A program made the translations under genes and the position numbers. A stretch of 43,626 nucleotides of DNA from Tissierellaceae bacterium (GTDB lineage Bacteria; Bacillota; Clostridia; Tissierellales; Tissierellaceae), in contig JALNZV010000017.1 of assembly GCA_023229175.1 (NCBI GenBank), positions 1-43,626 of the forward strand. The letters are read 5' to 3'. Under the pieces are notes generated by a model that was not told where the DNA came from, made no database searches, and worked only from the letters and a program-made list of their open reading frames with translations. Every line of letters begins with the position of its first letter. Within the stretch, counting starts at the first letter, position 1. Shown here piece by piece: positions 41,949 through 43,626 of the stretch.

Positions 41949-43010
41949 ATGTATGCAATTGATTTGCTAAAGAAGTTAATTGAAATTGACACATCAGAAG
42001 TGGAAAAAGCTAATGAAGCAGTGGAGTTTATATCCCAGTATTTGAAAGAGGGGGGAATAGACGGAGAAATAATAGAGTTCAAGGGTTACAAAAGCTATGT
42101 GGCGACCATTGGAGAAGGGGACAAGACCATAATACTCAATGGACATTTAGATGTAGTCCCTGGAGAAAAAAGTCAATTTGTAACTATAGAAAGAGATGGT
42201 CGAATATATGGTAGAGGCAGTGCAGATATGAAAAGCGGCTGTGTTGCCATGATAAATGCAGTTATCCAGTTGGCCAAAGAGCCCTTGGGCTGCAAGGTAA
42301 TGCTGCAAATTGTAACGGATGAGGAAAATGGGGGATTTAAAGGTACGAAGAACTTAGTGGATTTAGGTTATATAGGAGACTTTGTCATCTGTACAGAACC
42401 GACAAATTTAAATATTGGAATTCAATCTAAGGGTTTTATGAGGGTAGATATAGAGGTGGAAGGCCAATCTGCCCATGGAAGCAGACCTTGGGAGGGCCAC
42501 AATGCCATAGAAAAGGCCTTCAGGGAATACGAAAAAATACTTAAAATTCCCATGTTAAATGAAGGCTCCCAGTACTATGAAAGCTCAACAGTAAACTTAG
42601 CCCTAATTGAAGGAGGTGATGCATATAATAAGGTCCCAGATAAAAGCTTAATAGGTTTGGATATTAGGTATGTGCCAAGCATTAATCCATATGAACTCAT
42701 AGACGAACTAAAGAAGACAGTCCATGGCAAAGTAAGGATGCAGCTCCTAGGGCATGCAGTCAATTCAAGTCCAGATGATCACTATATTCGCTGGTTTATG
42801 GATACTGCAAATAGGATTAGATTTCCAGAGCAAGTATCCCTATATGGGCAGCATGGTTCATCGGATGGAAGGTTCTTTGCCAGCAAGGGGATTCCCGTAA
42901 TAGAATATGGTCCTAAGGGGGATAATTGGCACGGTAGTGAAGAATATGTGGATGTTGAGTCAATATTTGAGTTGGAAGAAATAATCAAGGCTTTTATCAA
43001 AAGGTTTTAG
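41949..43010 (+). CDS. M20-family peptidase (ArgE/DapE-like)
   Basis: A 353-residue M20 peptidase. Motifs: TIILNGHLDVVPGEK (His, Asp), GRGSADMKSGCVAM (bridging Asp), VTDEENGGFKG (catalytic and metal Glu), CTEPTN, GQSAHGSRPWEGHNA in the lid, and GPKGDNWHGSEEYV (last His). It probably cuts short peptides or acyl-amino acids released by the S9 enzyme. It is tightly coupled to that gene and shorter than the M20 protein at 14898. The substrate is not known. Confidence 0.92.
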   Translation: MYAIDLLKKLIEIDTSEVEKANEAVEFISQYLKEGGIDGEIIEFKGYKSYVATIGEGDKTIILNGHLDVVPGEKSQFVTIERDGRIYGRGSADMKSGCVAMINAVIQLAKEPLGCKVMLQIVTDEENGGFKGTKNLVDLGYIGDFVICTEPTNLNIGIQSKGFMRVDIEVEGQSAHGSRPWEGHNAIEKAFREYEKILKIPMLNEGSQYYESSTVNLALIEGGDAYNKVPDKSLIGLDIRYVPSINPYELIDELKKTVHGKVRMQLLGHAVNSSPDDHYIRWFMDTANRIRFPEQVSLYGQHGSSDGRFFASKGIPVIEYGPKGDNWHGSEEYVDVESIFELEEIIKAFIKRF

Positions 43011-43045
43011 AAGGTGAAGAGATTTTTAGAAAAAGGAGGATGAAT

Positions 43046-43626
43046 ATGTCAAAAAGGTTAATTTCATTGTTATTAGTAGGGATACTTGTATTATCGTTGG
43101 CTGCAGGATGTGGACCTAAGGATGTAGAAGAGCCGGCCGGAGGCAATGAGTCCGCGGGGGGAGAGCAGCAATCTGGTGGAGATAAGGTGGATACTGCTAC
43201 AAAGAGCAATGATCAAATCGTGGTTGCTTTGGAGGCAGACATTACTTCCCTAGACCCTCAAGGACATAATGACGTAATTTCAGAGAAAGTCTCATTTTTG
43301 GTATTTAACAGGCTATTTAGATTAAATGAGAATTTTGAAGCTGTTCCAGATTTGGCTGAAGACTGGTCACAACCATCTGAAAAGGAATGGTTGCTGAAGA
43401 TTAAAGAAGGCGTTAAGTTCCACAACGGAGAAGAGATGACAGCAGAAGACGTGAAATTTAGCATGGAAAGGTCAATTGAATCGCCAAAGGTACAACACGT
43501 ATTGGAACAATTGGAAAAAGTTGAAGTGGTAGATAAATACACAGTAAAGGTCACTACAAAAGACGTATTTGCTCCATTTATCAATACCCTAGTACATGCT
43601 GGAATATCTGTGATACCAAAGGACTA
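43046..43626 (+). CDS. Oligopeptide ABC transporter solute-binding lipoprotein (partial)
   Basis: The gene begins at ATG 43046 after AAAGGAGGA and runs off the window (193 codons seen). A lipoprotein signal SLLLVGILVLSLAAGC gives the lipid-anchored Cys near residue 22, followed by a Gly/Glu-rich linker. IVVALEADITSLDPQGHNDV, then VFNRLFRLNENFEAVPDLAE and WLLKIKEGVKFHNGEEMTAE are typical of family-5 (OppA/DppA) binding proteins. It captures peptides outside the cell for an ABC importer whose permease and ATPase genes probably lie further right. It is third in the sigma-54-controlled operon. Confidence 0.92.
   Translation, partial: MSKRLISLLLVGILVLSLAAGCGPKDVEEPAGGNESAGGEQQSGGDKVDTATKSNDQIVVALEADITSLDPQGHNDVISEKVSFLVFNRLFRLNENFEAVPDLAEDWSQPSEKEWLLKIKEGVKFHNGEEMTAEDVKFSMERSIESPKVQHVLEQLEKVEVVDKYTVKVTTKDVFAPFINTLVHAGISVIPKD

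Noticed and set aside
1..43626. CRISPR arrays, rRNA and tRNA genes
   Set aside because: No regular direct repeats with spacers and no tRNA cloverleaf or rRNA signature were seen on either strand by eye; a dedicated scan could still find a diverged one.

Overview
The window looks like a chromosomal segment of an anaerobic, amino-acid- and peptide-using member of the Bacillota, most likely Clostridia/Tissierellia. This is inferred from AT-rich DNA, strong AGGAGG-type ribosome binding sites, frequent TTG/GTG starts, a T-box leader, ferredoxins, and a tungsten/molybdenum aldehyde oxidoreductase. No rRNA, tRNA or CRISPR array was seen.

Layout. At 1-137 there is the antisense tail of a broken transposase. 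It abuts a TIR-domain protein (143-1495) that overlaps a YtcJ-type amidohydrolase (1492-3114). A small DUF1858 protein follows on the minus strand. Next is a 4.2 kb signalling gene (3510-7763: pseudokinase/ATPase remnant, TPR-like helices, GAF, GGDEF, GAF) that seems to have lost its start and an internal segment. Then come a ketopantoate-reductase-like enzyme, a ferredoxin, and a TetR-RND exporter-NapH-like ferredoxin cassette with a clear promoter and operator. An Old Yellow Enzyme homologue converges on a minus-strand NhaC antiporter/M20 peptidase pair (14898-17557). Divergent from that pair are a second YtcJ-type amidohydrolase and a SARP/BTAD regulator.

From 20.7 to 23.9 kb lies an SPFH/zinc-ribbon/TPM operon resembling Bacillus ydjIGH. 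It is followed by a MerR-zinc ribbon-methyltransferase fusion, a flavinylated lipoprotein reductase, a TDT-family transporter and an OsmC protein. A Moco/Tuco riboswitch (about 29049-29155) precedes an aldehyde ferredoxin oxidoreductase and two MoaD/ThiS-like proteins. Next are a BASS/ACR3-superfamily transporter with a CsoR-type operator and a frameshifted short-chain fatty acid transporter. A Met-specific T-box then controls metY-metA. An acetamidase/formamidase ends that strand run.

The last 6 kb forms one unit. A sigma-54 activator (37830-39899, minus) diverges from an S9 peptidase, an M20 peptidase and an oligopeptide-binding lipoprotein that runs off the window, and a near-consensus -24/-12 promoter lies between them. 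I read this as a sigma-54-controlled peptide uptake and hydrolysis operon. Together with the NhaC/M20 pair, the AOR and the flavin reductase, it suggests a peptide-fermenting lifestyle. No single locus is certainly a new system. The most promising leads are the sigma-54 peptide operon, the MerR-Trm112-methyltransferase fusion, the TIR-amidohydrolase coupling, and the flavinylated reductase with a changed active site.
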